Shown one piece after another: positions 17,956 through 27,922 of a stretch of 64,000 nt of DNA. Within the stretch, counting starts at the first letter, position 1. Every line of letters starts with the position of its first letter. The position numbers were made by a program, and so were the translations under genes. The notes under the pieces were generated by a model. The model searched no databases. It had not been told where the DNA came from and was given only the letters and a program-made list of their open reading frames with translations. This DNA comes from Kaistella carnis (GTDB taxonomy: Bacteria; Bacteroidota; Bacteroidia; Flavobacteriales; Weeksellaceae): positions 1,364,001 to 1,428,000 of the forward strand of contig NZ_CP034159.1 in assembly GCF_003860585.1 (NCBI RefSeq), given 5' to 3'.

Positions 17956-18675
17956 TTATACCAAATGCTCTCCGCCGTCGATATATAATATTTGTCCCGT
18001 GAAAAATGTGCTGTCCAAAATAAATTGTACAGCTTTTACAATTTCGTCTAAACTGCCTATTGATTTTAAAGGAATATTTTTAGCCAGATTTAAAAGATAA
18101 CTTTCATCTTTACCTTCCGGAGGCAATATTAAGCCCGGTGCTATTCCATTAACGCGAATATGAGGTGCTAATTCCACGGCAGAAATTTTGGTAAAATCAC
18201 TCAACAACTTTTTACTTAAAATATAATCAAGATGAACGGTGCTGTTTTTCGTTGCTTTTGTATCGATGAAATTAATGATATTTCCTTTCCCAAAAACGCT
18301 TGCAAAAGCTTTGGTCAGCAAATAAGGATTTTTAAAATTAATAGTCATTTCTTTTTCAAAAAGTTCACTTCCCTCCTCTTCAAAGTTGGATGGAATAAAA
18401 TCCGATGCACAATTCACCAAAAGATCAACAATAACTTTTTTCTTCTTTAAATCTTTAAAAATCTGATTGAAATCATTTTCTTTTAAAAAGTTAATTTGAA
18501 GCAATTCTACCTTTATATTTTCATAAATCGATTCAATTTCATTTTTCAGCTTTTCAGCTTTTTCTTTCGAAGAGTTATAATGCAAAACCAAATGATAGCC
18601 TTGATTGGCAAGATGAACTGCCACCGCTTTTCCAATTCGATCGGCACTACCGGTGACCAAAGCATAATTTTTCAT
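17956..18675 (-). CDS. SDR oxidoreductase, pteridine-reductase-like
   Basis: A 239-residue short-chain dehydrogenase. The N-terminal dinucleotide loop reads TGSADRIGKAVA; the Arg-Ile-Gly in place of the usual glycine pattern is typical of pteridine reductases (PTR1/FolM). The catalytic Tyr-x3-Lys is in DYILSKK near residue 155, followed by VELAPHIRVNGIAPGL. I infer reduction of dihydropterins or dihydrofolate with NADPH. The neighbouring folB-folK fusion on the same strand supports a pterin role. A general SDR function remains possible. Confidence 0.8.
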   Translation of the reverse strand: MKNYALVTGSADRIGKAVAVHLANQGYHLVLHYNSSKEKAEKLKNEIESIYENIKVELLQINFLKENDFNQIFKDLKKKKVIVDLLVNCASDFIPSNFEEEGSELFEKEMTINFKNPYLLTKAFASVFGKGNIINFIDTKATKNSTVHLDYILSKKLLSDFTKISAVELAPHIRVNGIAPGLILPPEGKDESYLLNLAKNIPLKSIGSLDEIVKAVQFILDSTFFTGQILYIDGGEHLV

Positions 18676-18890
18676 ATTCGTTTATTTGGTGATAAACTTA
18701 AGCGCAATGATTGCACTCAGCACGACTTATAAAATTAACACTTATTTCTTGGATTGACAAAAACTTCAGTTTATTAATTACTAAAAATAAAGGAAAAGTA
18801 ATTAAAACGGAAAATTAAACTCTGACGCTTAACATAAAATTAGAGACAGAAAGGATTCACAACGTTTCGAATAAAATTAACCTAATTCAT

Positions 18891-18898
18891 TATCTTTG
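18891..18898 (+). promoter_or_regulatory. -7 promoter element abutting a start codon
   Basis: TATCTTTG ends four bases before ATG 18903. Transcription should begin about at the start codon, which suggests a leaderless message. Confidence 0.55.
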
Positions 18899-18902
18899 TG
18901 CC

Positions 18903-19541
18903 ATGGATTTACAATACGTCGTACGCGAACCTCATAACATCAACTCTAAAACAACTTTACTGATTTTATTGCACGGATACGGAAGCAATGAAGAAGATTT
19001 ATTCAGCTTTGCGCCAACCTTGCCGGAAGACTGGTTAATTGTGAGTTTCCGCGCCCCAATGAAAAGCGCTTACGAAGGTTATTCTTGGTACGACATCGAT
19101 CTCATGAATCCGGAAAACCGCATTGATGTCACCCAGGCTAAAAAATCTCTGGAATTAATTTTAGAAAACATTCTGAAAATCACCAATCAATATGGCTTGA
19201 CAGAAAACCAAACCCATCTTGCCGGTTTTTCTCAAGGCGGAATTTTAACCTACGCACTGGCACTTCATCATCCCGAGTTATTTTCGAAGGTCGCTTGTAT
19301 GAGCTGTTATCCGGAAGAAAAATTATTGACCAATATTGTTAAGGATAAAAAGAAACTTGAACGTCTTCGCTTCTTCATTTCCCATGGTACCGACGATGCT
19401 ATTATTCCGATTGAATGGGGTAGAAAAGCCGCAGACTTACTTTATGACCTAAGCTGTTTTTTCTCTTTCCGCGAATATATCAGTGGCCACGGCGTGAACC
19501 AAAAAAATTATATGGATCTGATGGATTTTTTCAAGAAATAA
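18903..19541 (+). CDS. Alpha/beta-hydrolase, carboxylesterase/phospholipase family
   Basis: A 212-residue cytoplasmic serine hydrolase of the YpfH/carboxylesterase type. Seen: the oxyanion segment ILLHGYGSNEEDLF near residue 22, the nucleophile elbow LAGFSQGGIL near 109 with Ser in G-x-S-x-G, the acid Asp in SHGTDDAIIPIEWG near 160 and the His in ISGHGVNQKNY near 198. Short-chain esters or thioesters are plausible substrates. The -7 element lies almost on the start codon, so the message may be leaderless. Confidence 0.87.
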   Translation: MDLQYVVREPHNINSKTTLLILLHGYGSNEEDLFSFAPTLPEDWLIVSFRAPMKSAYEGYSWYDIDLMNPENRIDVTQAKKSLELILENILKITNQYGLTENQTHLAGFSQGGILTYALALHHPELFSKVACMSCYPEEKLLTNIVKDKKKLERLRFFISHGTDDAIIPIEWGRKAADLLYDLSCFFSFREYISGHGVNQKNYMDLMDFFKK

Positions 19542-19559
19542 AGAGCAACTTTTCCTTCA

Positions 19560-20015
19560 CTAAGGTTCAATTACCGTAGAATTTTTGACTTCTTTGATCA
19601 TGAAGGAGCTTTGCGTGCTCGCAATGTGCTGCAGATTCGTCAACTTACTGACCATAAAATCCCGGTATTCCTCAATATCCCGAACACAAATTTTTAAGAT
19701 GTAATCATGATCGCCGGATACATGAAAACATTCCAGCACTTCGGGAAACTGAATGATCTCTTTTTCGAACTGAGAAATGTATTCTTTTTTATGCTGCGCC
19801 AAACGCACATGACATAACACGATGAAGCTTTTGTGCAATTTCGTCTTGTCAACCAAAGCCACATATTTATCAATCACCTGTTGTTTTTCTAATTTCTTAA
19901 TGCGTTCAAAAACTGCAGTTACGGACAGATCAAGTTCGCCTGCGAGTTGTTTCGTGGTTTTCTTGGAATCGTTCTGCAACAAAATGAGTAATTTTTTATC
20001 TTTTGAATCTAACAT
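19560..20015 (-). CDS. Lrp/AsnC-family transcriptional regulator
   Basis: A 151-residue regulator. The N-terminal winged helix-turn-helix spans residues 1-60 (MLDSKDKKLLILLQNDSKK, TKQLAGELDLSVTAVFERI), and the C-terminal RAM ligand domain covers about 65-145 (VLECFHVSGDHDYILKICV). Such proteins sense amino acids and form octamers. It is divergent from a PLP sulfur-amino-acid lyase gene with a 153-base shared gap, the arrangement seen for mdeR-mdeA in Pseudomonas, so it most likely controls that gene and itself. Confidence 0.9.
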   Translation of the reverse strand: MLDSKDKKLLILLQNDSKKTTKQLAGELDLSVTAVFERIKKLEKQQVIDKYVALVDKTKLHKSFIVLCHVRLAQHKKEYISQFEKEIIQFPEVLECFHVSGDHDYILKICVRDIEEYRDFMVSKLTNLQHIASTQSSFMIKEVKNSTVIEP

Positions 20016-20168
20016 GCAATGAAATATTTTCGGTAAATGTTTTTATTATTCTTCAAATATAAAATTTAAATCTACAACTGCTTCATTTCATAGATTTATT
20101 TTCTAAAGTTCTGCGTTTATATTGTCTTTTAATTCCAAAATACTGAAGTTTATAAAAAAATAACTTTA

Positions 20169-21371
20169 ATGGAAAACTTTAATGCAGCTAATAAGATTCA
20201 GGATCTGCAATACTTTGGAGAATTCGGAGGTGTAAATCCCTCAATTTCAGACTCATCAACCTACACTTTTCTGTCGGCTAAAACCATGTTCGATACGTTT
20301 GAAGGCAACACAGAAGGATGCTATTTATATTCCCGACACTCTTCCCCAAGCAATCTTTATTTAGGTGAAGCGCTGGCTCAGATGGAAGGAACGGAAAGTG
20401 CAAATGTAACGGCATCCGGGATGGGAGCCATCACTTCTACCCTTCTGCAGCTTTGTAAAACTGGCGATCATATTATTTCCAGCCGTACGATTTATGGTGG
20501 AACCTATGCTTTTATGAAAAATTTTCTGCCAGGTTTTCAGATCAAAACTTCTTTCGTAGACATTACCGATCTGGAAGTGGTTGAAAAAGCCATTAATGAA
20601 AATACAAAAGTTCTGTTTTGTGAAACTGTAAGCAATCCACTTTTAGAAGTTGCTGATTTACGCGGATTGGCGGCAATTGCAAAAAAACACAATTTGAAAC
20701 TGATCGTGGACAACACTTTTTCACCGCTGTCGATTGCACCACAAACTTTAGGAACCGACATTACCATTCACAGTTTAACGAAATTCATAAACGGAAGCAG
20801 TGATGCCGTTGGCGGTGTTGTTTGTGCGTCTTCTCAATTTATTAACGATTTGAAAGATGTAAATTCCGGAGCCTGTATGTTGCTGGGACCAACCATGGAC
20901 AGTTTGCGCGCCGCAAGTATTCTTAAAAATCTACGCACGCTTCATATCAGAATGAAGAAACACAGCGAAAATGCACAATATCTTGCCGAACAGTTTGAAA
21001 AAGATGGACTGAAAGTAAAATATCCCGGCTTGAAAAGTCATAAGCAACACGAGCTTTATAAAAGCATGATGAGTCCCGAATATGGTTTTGGTGGCTTGTT
21101 GACCTTGGATGTAGAAACTGTAGAAAAAGCCAATGAATTACTGGAATTAATGCAAAAGGAAAACTTAGGTTATCTGGCAGTGAGTTTAGGTTTCTATAAG
21201 ACTTTATTCTCCTGTTCTGGCAGTTCTACCTCTTCTGAAATCCCGGAAGATGAGCAAAAAGAAATGGGACTTTCACAAGGCTTAATCCGCATGTCAATAG
21301 GTTTAGACCACGATATTAAAAGAACGTACGAAGAAATGAAATGGTGCATGCAGCAGGTAGGAATTTTATAA
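20169..21371 (+). CDS. Cys/Met-metabolism PLP-dependent enzyme (gamma-lyase/synthase family)
   Basis: A 400-residue enzyme of the trans-sulfuration family. Seen: YSRHSSPSNLYLGEALAQME near the N terminus, ASGMGAITSTLLQL near residue 80, and the PLP-lysine segment IHSLTKFINGSSDAVGG near residue 205. The divergent Lrp gene suggests methionine or cysteine breakdown. However, the active-site Cys that marks methionine gamma-lyase (YGCT) is replaced here (IYGGT), so cystathionine or homoserine-ester chemistry is equally possible. Substrate unresolved. Confidence 0.88.
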   Translation: MENFNAANKIQDLQYFGEFGGVNPSISDSSTYTFLSAKTMFDTFEGNTEGCYLYSRHSSPSNLYLGEALAQMEGTESANVTASGMGAITSTLLQLCKTGDHIISSRTIYGGTYAFMKNFLPGFQIKTSFVDITDLEVVEKAINENTKVLFCETVSNPLLEVADLRGLAAIAKKHNLKLIVDNTFSPLSIAPQTLGTDITIHSLTKFINGSSDAVGGVVCASSQFINDLKDVNSGACMLLGPTMDSLRAASILKNLRTLHIRMKKHSENAQYLAEQFEKDGLKVKYPGLKSHKQHELYKSMMSPEYGFGGLLTLDVETVEKANELLELMQKENLGYLAVSLGFYKTLFSCSGSSTSSEIPEDEQKEMGLSQGLIRMSIGLDHDIKRTYEEMKWCMQQVGIL

Positions 21372-21394
21372 ATTCTTAATTAAATAATTGATTT

Positions 21395-21424
21395 AAAAAG
21401 ACTTCAACTCGAAGTCTTTTTTTA
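21395..21424 (+). terminator. Intrinsic terminator of the PLP enzyme gene
   Basis: Stem AAAGACTTC / GAAGTCTTT with loop AACTC and a following T run. The next gene starts only about ten bases later. Confidence 0.85.
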
Positions 21425-21434
21425 ATTTTACCTC

Positions 21435-22262
21435 ATGAAAAAACTGCTGTATCTTTTTTTACTTCTCCATTTTAGCTTTGGCAATTCTCAGGAAAAAAAA
21501 TCAACCGCCGCTGAAAATGTAAAAATTATTTCAGAAAAGTTTGAAATGCCTCAACTTCAAACCACGCGGAGAATCTGGATCTATCTTCCACCCGATTATG
21601 ATCAGTCCCGAAAAAAATATCCCGTAATCTATCTGCAGGATGGTCAAAATCTCTTTGATGATAAAACTTCCTATGCCGGGGAATGGCAAATCGACGAAAC
21701 TTTAAACCAACTTTTTAAGGAAGAAGAAGGAAGTGCTATCGTCGTAGGTATAGATAATGGCGGCGAAAAAAGAATAGAAGAACTGTCTCCATTTAAAAAT
21801 GAAAAATATGGCGGTGGAAAAGGGGAACTTTACATGAAATTTATTGTAGAAACGCTGAAACCCTACATCGATAAAAATTACCGAACCAAAAGCACCAGAA
21901 AAAACACCACGTTGGGCGGCAGTTCTCTGGGAGGTTTAATCTCTGTTTATGGCGCTGTTGAATATCCGAAAACGTTCGGGAATATTTTAGCCTTCAGTCC
22001 CGCTTTCTGGTTCAATTCAAAAGAACTTAATGACTTCATCTCTTCGAAAAACTCAAATTTAAAAAACCAGAAATATTATTTTATTCAAGGCAAACACGAA
22101 GACGAAGGAATGGATAAGGAAACCTTGAAAGTCATCGCAAATCTTAAACTTAAAAAAGTAAAGTCTAAGAACATTTTTTTTAAAGAAGATGAAACAGGGA
22201 AACACAACGAACTCTTTTGGAGACGGGTTTTCCCGGCCGCTTTCCTCTGGGTGGATCTTTAA
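21435..22262 (+). CDS. Secreted esterase of the EsterasE D/IroE alpha/beta-hydrolase type
   Basis: A 275-residue exported hydrolase with a signal peptide (residues 1-18, ending FGNS). Seen: IWIYLPPDYDQSRKKYPVIY, the block YLQDGQNLFDD near residue 68, and the nucleophile elbow LGGSSLGGLISVYG near 155. This is the esterase family (PF00756) that includes ferric-enterobactin and feruloyl esterases. A His in the GKHNELFWRRVFP segment near the C terminus completes the triad. Substrate unknown. Its stop codon abuts the stop codon of purE on the other strand. Confidence 0.88.
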   Translation: MKKLLYLFLLLHFSFGNSQEKKSTAAENVKIISEKFEMPQLQTTRRIWIYLPPDYDQSRKKYPVIYLQDGQNLFDDKTSYAGEWQIDETLNQLFKEEEGSAIVVGIDNGGEKRIEELSPFKNEKYGGGKGELYMKFIVETLKPYIDKNYRTKSTRKNTTLGGSSLGGLISVYGAVEYPKTFGNILAFSPAFWFNSKELNDFISSKNSNLKNQKYYFIQGKHEDEGMDKETLKVIANLKLKKVKSKNIFFKEDETGKHNELFWRRVFPAAFLWVDL

Positions 22263-22766
22263 TTATTTGTCGAAGTGATTGGGATGTACTTTACTGATTG
22301 CTTTCACGGTTCCCAAAACTTTGTCTTTTAAAGAATCCTGAAAAGCTTCCAGTTTTTGTGAAACTTCGTCATCGCAACTTCCTAATATTTTTGCCGCTAA
22401 AATCCCTGCATTCATTGCACCGTTTAAAGCAACCGTTGCCACGGGAATTCCGGACGGCATCTGTAAAATTGACAAGACAGAATCCCAACCATCAATTGAG
22501 TTGGAAGATAAAATCGGAACACCGATGACGGGTAACGTGGTACAACTCGCGACCATTCCCGGCAAATGGGCAGCGCCTCCTGCGCCGGCGATGATTACTT
22601 TAATACCACGGGATTTTGCAGTTTTTGCATAATCAAACATTCGTTCCGGTGTGCGGTGTGCGGACACCACCGTTAATTCATAAGGAATATTCAATGATTT
22701 AAGAAAATCAACTGCCTGTTCCATCACTGTCAAATCGCTTTGACTTCCCATTATTATTCCGACCAT
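22263..22766 (-). CDS. purE: N5-carboxyaminoimidazole ribonucleotide mutase PurE
   Basis: A 167-residue class I PurE, which moves the carboxyl group of N5-CAIR to C4 in purine synthesis. Seen: [13 protein letters not shown] at the N terminus, [15 protein letters not shown] near residue 38 with the conserved [20 protein letters not shown] near 72, and [20 protein letters not shown] near 115. It works on the product of PurK, encoded at 26795-27919, so the pair is split by four genes here. It is tail-to-tail with the esterase gene with no gap. Confidence 0.95.
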   Translation of the reverse strand: MVGIIMGSQSDLTVMEQAVDFLKSLNIPYELTVVSAHRTPERMFDYAKTAKSRGIKVIIAGAGGAAHLPGMVASCTTLPVIGVPILSSNSIDGWDSVLSILQMPSGIPVATVALNGAMNAGILAAKILGSCDDEVSQKLEAFQDSLKDKVLGTVKAISKVHPNHFDK

Positions 22767-22929
22767 TTTGCGTGTAAATTTTAAGGTTTAAAGTTAAGAA
22801 AATTTAGAAGTTCTAGGAATGGATATTTAATAAACCTGCAAATTGGATGATTTTGATAATTCTTCTGCAGATTTTAAAAATGACAGCTATTAATTTTGAG
22901 AATAATTACAGCCAAATTTGATAATACAA

Positions 22930-24096
22930 TTAAGAATTTGCAATCGAATTTGCTACAAAAACTCCCGTGGAGAAACACGCTTGCAGAAGATATCCACCTG
23001 TTGGTGCTTCCCAGTCGATCATTTCCCCCGCGCAGTAAACATTTGGAAAATCTCTCAATTCAAGTTGAGAATTTAAGGCCGAAAAAGCCACGCCTCCTGC
23101 CGTCGAAATCACCTCATCAATCGGTCGGAAACTTAAAACTTCAATCGGAAATTTCTTGATGGTTTTTGCTAAATTATCTAAATCCAGATAACTTTCTTTA
23201 TCAAGCGTTTTTAAAAGATTGATTGCGGTTGTTGACAATTTTAAGTTTCTTTTCAGTACAGAACTTATTTTTGAACTTCCATTTAAATGTTCCCGAATTT
23301 CAGTTTCTGATAGGTTGGGTTTCAAGTCGATATTCAGCGTTAAAGGGAAATTATGTTTTCGTGTAAAACGATTAAGATAATAGATCGGACTTCCTTCAAT
23401 CCCATATTTTGTAAAAACAATTTCTCCAGTTTTTTCCTCTTTATCAAAAGAAACTTTGATGTTCTTTAAATACTGACCTTGTAAATGATGAAATATCACA
23501 TTCGTATTATAACCGGAATTCGCGGACTGCAAGGGGGTTATCTCAATATTTTTCTGAGCTAATATTTCTACCCACTTAGCATCTGAACCGGTTTTTTTCC
23601 AGGAGCCGCCGCCCATTGCCAAGATGAGTTTTGAATATTTAATAGAAATCGTTTGATCATTATTCTTTAAATAAACGGTCGTATCATCAAAGTTAATAAA
23701 GGTATGTTCGTAATGAAAGACCACTCCGAGTTTTTCCATCATCTCCAGCCAGGCCTTTAAAACCTGAATAGGCTTGAAATTTTTAGTGGGAAAGATCTTT
23801 CCGGAACTTCCGACGTAAGTTGTTATTCCTAAATCCAAAAGCCACTGAATCACTTTTTGATTATCGAAACTTTTTACAATTTGCTGAATTTCTTTTGCTT
23901 CATATTTTTGAATAAAATGATCCAATTCTTCACTGTGCGTCAAATTAAATCCACCATTTCCCGCCACCAAAAATTTTCTCGCTGCTGCTTTATTTTGTTC
24001 ATATACGTGAACTTTAAATCCTTTTTCGGCTAAAATTTGCGCGGCCATTAATCCTGCAGGACCAGCACCGATAATGATAATTTGATCGTCTTCCAT
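22930..24096 (-). CDS. HI0933-family NAD(P)/FAD-dependent oxidoreductase
   Basis: A 388-residue flavoprotein. The FAD loop IIIGAGPAGLMAAQILAEKG is at the N terminus, KFLVAGNGGFNLTHSE near residue 43 is the HI0933 signature, and the second FAD region NVYCAGEMIDWEAPTGGYLL is near residue 358. The family (YhiN/BaiN-like) is widespread, and its reaction is poorly defined; some members reduce enoyl or bile-acid double bonds. It stands between purE and a CYTH gene on the same strand without evident functional linkage. Confidence 0.9.
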   Translation of the reverse strand: MEDDQIIIIGAGPAGLMAAQILAEKGFKVHVYEQNKAAARKFLVAGNGGFNLTHSEELDHFIQKYEAKEIQQIVKSFDNQKVIQWLLDLGITTYVGSSGKIFPTKNFKPIQVLKAWLEMMEKLGVVFHYEHTFINFDDTTVYLKNNDQTISIKYSKLILAMGGGSWKKTGSDAKWVEILAQKNIEITPLQSANSGYNTNVIFHHLQGQYLKNIKVSFDKEEKTGEIVFTKYGIEGSPIYYLNRFTRKHNFPLTLNIDLKPNLSETEIREHLNGSSKISSVLKRNLKLSTTAINLLKTLDKESYLDLDNLAKTIKKFPIEVLSFRPIDEVISTAGGVAFSALNSQLELRDFPNVYCAGEMIDWEAPTGGYLLQACFSTGVFVANSIANS

Positions 24097-24148
24097 TATG
24101 ATTTAAAAATTCACATTGTCTCTTCCGATAAGTTTACGGGTGTTATTT

Positions 24149-24616
24149 CTACCAATTCTGATAAGGCTTCAGAACTAAGTTTGAATTGTAATACTTTTCC
24201 TCTCCGGTTACTTCTTCCCCAATCCAGTCTGGAATATTGAAGGTTTCGTCCTCATTTTGCAACTCGATTTCTGCAACTATTAAACCTTTATTATCTCCCA
24301 AGAATTCATCAATTTCCCAAAGATGATTGCCGATTGAAATCTTATATCTGATTTTGGAAAGTTCTGCAACCGCAAATTGATCCAGCAATTCTTTGGCTTC
24401 CTGCAACGGAATTTCATATTCATATTCCGCTCTGGAAGCTCCCACGGAAATTCCCTTGATGGTTAAAAATCCTTTGTCACTTGTTTGACGAACGCGAATA
24501 GTTTTTGTCGGATCGGTCAATAAATATCCCTGGCGATAAAACTCGCCCAAAGGTTTTTCAACTTCCTCCCATTTTTCGCGGTTGAGCAAAAATTTTCGTT
24601 CTATTTCTATTGCCAT
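24149..24616 (-). CDS. CYTH-domain protein
   Basis: A 155-residue member of the CYTH superfamily of triphosphate-tunnel enzymes. The N-terminal signature EIERKFLLN (E-x-E-R-K) is intact, and alternating Arg/Lys and Glu residues (TIRVRQTSDKGFLTIKG, EYEYEIP, WEIDEFLGDNKGLIVAEIEL) line the tunnel. The length and motif order match short bacterial CYTH proteins, which hydrolyse tripolyphosphate or nucleotide triphosphates. The substrate is not certain. Confidence 0.9.
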   Translation of the reverse strand: MAIEIERKFLLNREKWEEVEKPLGEFYRQGYLLTDPTKTIRVRQTSDKGFLTIKGISVGASRAEYEYEIPLQEAKELLDQFAVAELSKIRYKISIGNHLWEIDEFLGDNKGLIVAEIELQNEDETFNIPDWIGEEVTGEEKYYNSNLVLKPYQNW

Positions 24617-24721
24617 CCCTATAAATTTATCATTATTAATCGTACCTATTAAAAAACCCTGTCAAACTTTATCACTTTTTAAGAATTAAAATTAAGGTTG
24701 AGAATTTATTGTGATAGGTTT

Positions 24722-26748
24722 CTAAAATATGAAATTAACACCAAAATTAAATGTTCTTTTGGCCGCAGGATTGTAAAAGCGGTTACCAAAAGCATTGATG
24801 TCGTAACCCAAAACATATTCCGTGTTGTATAGATTCTGAATTTGAAATAACATATTTACTTGCGTCTTATCAAAAAGCAGCGGATAACGAAATTGAATAT
24901 TTCCGACAAAACTCGCATCTGACCAAACCGAATTTGCGTCGTTCAAAGGAATTCTGGACGTATAATAATGAGAATAATCAACTCCCAATTTTTTAAAAAA
25001 CATAAAATTCAATAAACTATTAATCGTGGTTGCGGGAACTCCTGTTAAATCATTTCTGGAAAAACTGACGTCGTTTTGCCGACAATTTTCAAATTTGAAA
25101 TTGTAAAAACTCCCGGAAAATCTAAACTTCACACCATTTAATACCGGATTATTAATTTTAAAATTTTTAGATTCCAAAAGCACTTCTGCTCCTTTCTGTA
25201 CGGTATTTCCCTGATTCACAAAATACTCTTCTCCATTTTCATTCTGTCGTCTGACAATGGCATCTTTCATGCGGAAATCAAAATAAGTGTCTCCAGAAAG
25301 AAGAGATTTGCAAACTGTTTTCGAAGACCTATTTCTTTGTTCCAGCCATATTCCGGAATAAGCTCTTTATTAATTTTCTGATTTGAAGAACGGATTTCTT
25401 CATTTGTGGGCGAAGAATTTCCTTTACCAATTTTGCCTCTCACCGAAAAATCTTTCGTTAACATGTAGGTAACTCCAAAGTTCGGCAGCACCTGCTTTTT
25501 AAATTTCACCTTTCCGTTTTCAATATTTGGATAAATATTTTCCCAATCGTAAGAATTTGAATTTAAACTGACTGAAATATCACTGAATAATTTATCACTA
25601 AATTTCAGTTTCTGGGACAAAAAATAAAATCCTGAATTATTTTTAAGTTGGTCAAAATTCTGCGGATCTCCCTCAATTCCTCTATTGTTATCATAGTTTT
25701 TAATTAAAATAGAATTGGTTCCTCCTTCATAACCCGCTCTCCATTCCAGACTCAATTTATTCCAGTTTTTCTGATAATTCAAATGGGTTCGCAGCGCAAA
25801 ATTACTTTCAAAGCGATTCTCGAAATTAGTAATAAAGGGATTTTCAAAATCCACATATGATCCCTGCACTAAAATAAATTGCGACAAGTTGGGAGTGATC
25901 TTAAACTCGTGCGAAAGTCCGCCTAAAATCATTTTATTCCGAATTCCGGCATGTTGTTCTTTTGCGCCGGGCAAAGTCTTTGTTGGAAGTCGCGCTTGCT
26001 TTCTATTCATCTGCATTTGTTCCAAACTTAAACCGCCAGGCGTTTGATAATATAAATCTGATACAAGGAGCAGGGCTTTTAATTCTGCGTTTTCACGATA
26101 TTGAAAAAGATCTTTTATGAAAAGCTGCTTTCGTTGTACGGCAGACTGCTCACGATAGGAATCAGTTTGGTAATAATTCTGAAAAACCTGAAGAAAATGT
26201 TTTTTAAACTGCTTTGAAAAATCGATACTTTGGTTAAAGGTTCCATAACTCCCAACCGAAATATTGCCTGATAAATGATCTGCGGTCCGGGTTTTTAACA
26301 GAAGTGTCCCACCCGTTACAGCACCAAAATCGCCACTTTCGGGACCTTTGTAAATTTCAATTCGATGAATTAATTCGGGTGAAATACTGTTCAAATAAGT
26401 ATTTCCGGAAGCGTCGGATAAAATAAAATCATCCAGATAAACTTTGATATTTCTGACCCCAAAGGGCGAACGCAGAGAACTTCCACGTATGGACAGACGG
26501 TAACTTCCCGGTGAGCGTTCTTCCATTCTACTGCCGGCATTTTGATTGATCGCCTCCAGAAGTCTTTCAGGATTATTTAAACGTAAAAGATGATCTGAAA
26601 TAACGGAAACCGATTTTGTAGAGCCGATATACGAACTTGGCTTTTTGTACGCCTCGATTTTAACTTCAGAAATAAGCGTCGCCGAATCCTGTTCCTGCGC
26701 AAAAACAGAGAACGAAGTTATCGAGAAAAGCAAAAGATAAAATTTCAT
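24722..26748 (-). pseudogene. TonB-dependent outer-membrane receptor, broken by a one-base frameshift
   Basis: Two reading frames give one receptor of about 675 residues. The first (25267-26748) has a signal peptide, a plug domain (EVKIEAYKK, RLSIRGSSLRSPFGVRNIKV, IEIYKGPESGDFGAVTGGTL) and barrel strands; the second (24722-25270) holds the last strands and ends with a terminal Phe (NFGVNFIF). The joint is near 25290-25300: adding one A to the run after KQFA gives a continuous KQFAKSLLSGDTYFDFRMKD. Length and domains are otherwise intact, so either a recent one-base loss or a sequencing error fits. Ligand unknown; copper/siderophore-type receptors look similar. Confidence 0.87.
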
Positions 26749-26794
26749 CGTCCCATTTTAATTAATCAAATTTTATCAATTATAACAAATCAAC

Positions 26795-27919
26795 CTATTT
26801 TGGGTCGTATTCTGAAATCACTCTTACCATCGATTTTATGGCAACCAACTGTTCCAAAAGTTCTTCTCTTGAATCCGCCAAAACATTGATGTGACCCATT
26901 TTTCGTCCTGGTTTCGTATCACCTTTTCCGTAAAGATGAACGTAAGTATTTGGTAGTTTAAGAACGTCTTCTATACCTTCATACTTTACTTTTCCTGTAT
27001 AATTTGCTTCCCCTACCAAATTCAACATTCCGGAAAATCCATGGTCAGAAGTGTTGGCGAGTGGTAGATTTTTTAAAACCCTGTAAAACTGCTCGAACTG
27101 AGAATTGGCATTTCCCTCCTGCGATTGATGGCCTGAATTGTGTAAGCGTGGTGCGGTTTCATTCACCCAAATTTTACCCTCTCTATCCAAAAATAATTCA
27201 ATTGCAAATAAACCTTCAGACTTGGCCGCTTTCATAAATTTTTCAGCAATGATTTGAATTTGATTTTGAACGTCTTCCGAAATTTGAGCCGGACAAATAT
27301 TAAAATCTAGAAGATTCAATTTCGGATCCGCAATCATTTCTGTGACGGGAAACGTTTTAATTTCTCCACTTTCATTCTTCGCGATAATTATAGAAAGTTC
27401 TTTATCAATATCGACGAGATTTTCCAGGACGGAAGGTTCGTCCCACATTTTATTCAGATCACTTTCATTTTTAATGACCTGGACGCCTTTTCCGTCGTAA
27501 CCGCCTGTATTAAGTTTTTGAACAAACGGAAATGGTATTTTGATTTCCTCTTCTTTAGATAAAATAACCTGAAAAGCCGGACTCGGAATGTCGTTTTGCT
27601 CATAGAATTGCTTCTGCAAAATTTTCTGCTGAATTATCTTAATGATATTTGAATTAGGAATCACTTTTACACCCTGTTTTTCAAGCACTTCCAAGCCTTC
27701 TACACTCACATGCTCAATTTCGATGGAGACGACATCCTTATCTTTTCCGAAATTCACGACCTCGTCTTTTTGATTAAAATCTCCTTGTGTAAAGTGCGAA
27801 ATATGAGCACAGGAGCAATCTGCATTGGGGTCAAGTGTGTAAAATTCGTCGTCATATTTTAACGCTTCCTGAATTAACATGCGCCCAAGTTGCCCACCTC
27901 CTAAAATTCCTATTTTCAT
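26795..27919 (-). CDS. purK: N5-carboxyaminoimidazole ribonucleotide synthase PurK
   Basis: A 374-residue ATP-grasp enzyme converting AIR, bicarbonate and ATP to N5-CAIR, the substrate of PurE. Seen: the N-terminal GILGGGQLGRMLIQEA, FPFVQKLNTGGYDGKGVQVI near residue 130 (the ATP-grasp glycine loop), VNETAPRLHNSGHQSQEGN near 255 with the metal-binding Glu and Asn, and GKGDTKPGRKMGHINVLA near the C terminus. The length is normal. It follows a DUF1543 gene by three bases, so the two are co-transcribed. Confidence 0.95.
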   Translation of the reverse strand: MKIGILGGGQLGRMLIQEALKYDDEFYTLDPNADCSCAHISHFTQGDFNQKDEVVNFGKDKDVVSIEIEHVSVEGLEVLEKQGVKVIPNSNIIKIIQQKILQKQFYEQNDIPSPAFQVILSKEEEIKIPFPFVQKLNTGGYDGKGVQVIKNESDLNKMWDEPSVLENLVDIDKELSIIIAKNESGEIKTFPVTEMIADPKLNLLDFNICPAQISEDVQNQIQIIAEKFMKAAKSEGLFAIELFLDREGKIWVNETAPRLHNSGHQSQEGNANSQFEQFYRVLKNLPLANTSDHGFSGMLNLVGEANYTGKVKYEGIEDVLKLPNTYVHLYGKGDTKPGRKMGHINVLADSREELLEQLVAIKSMVRVISEYDPK

Positions 27920-27922
27920 TTT

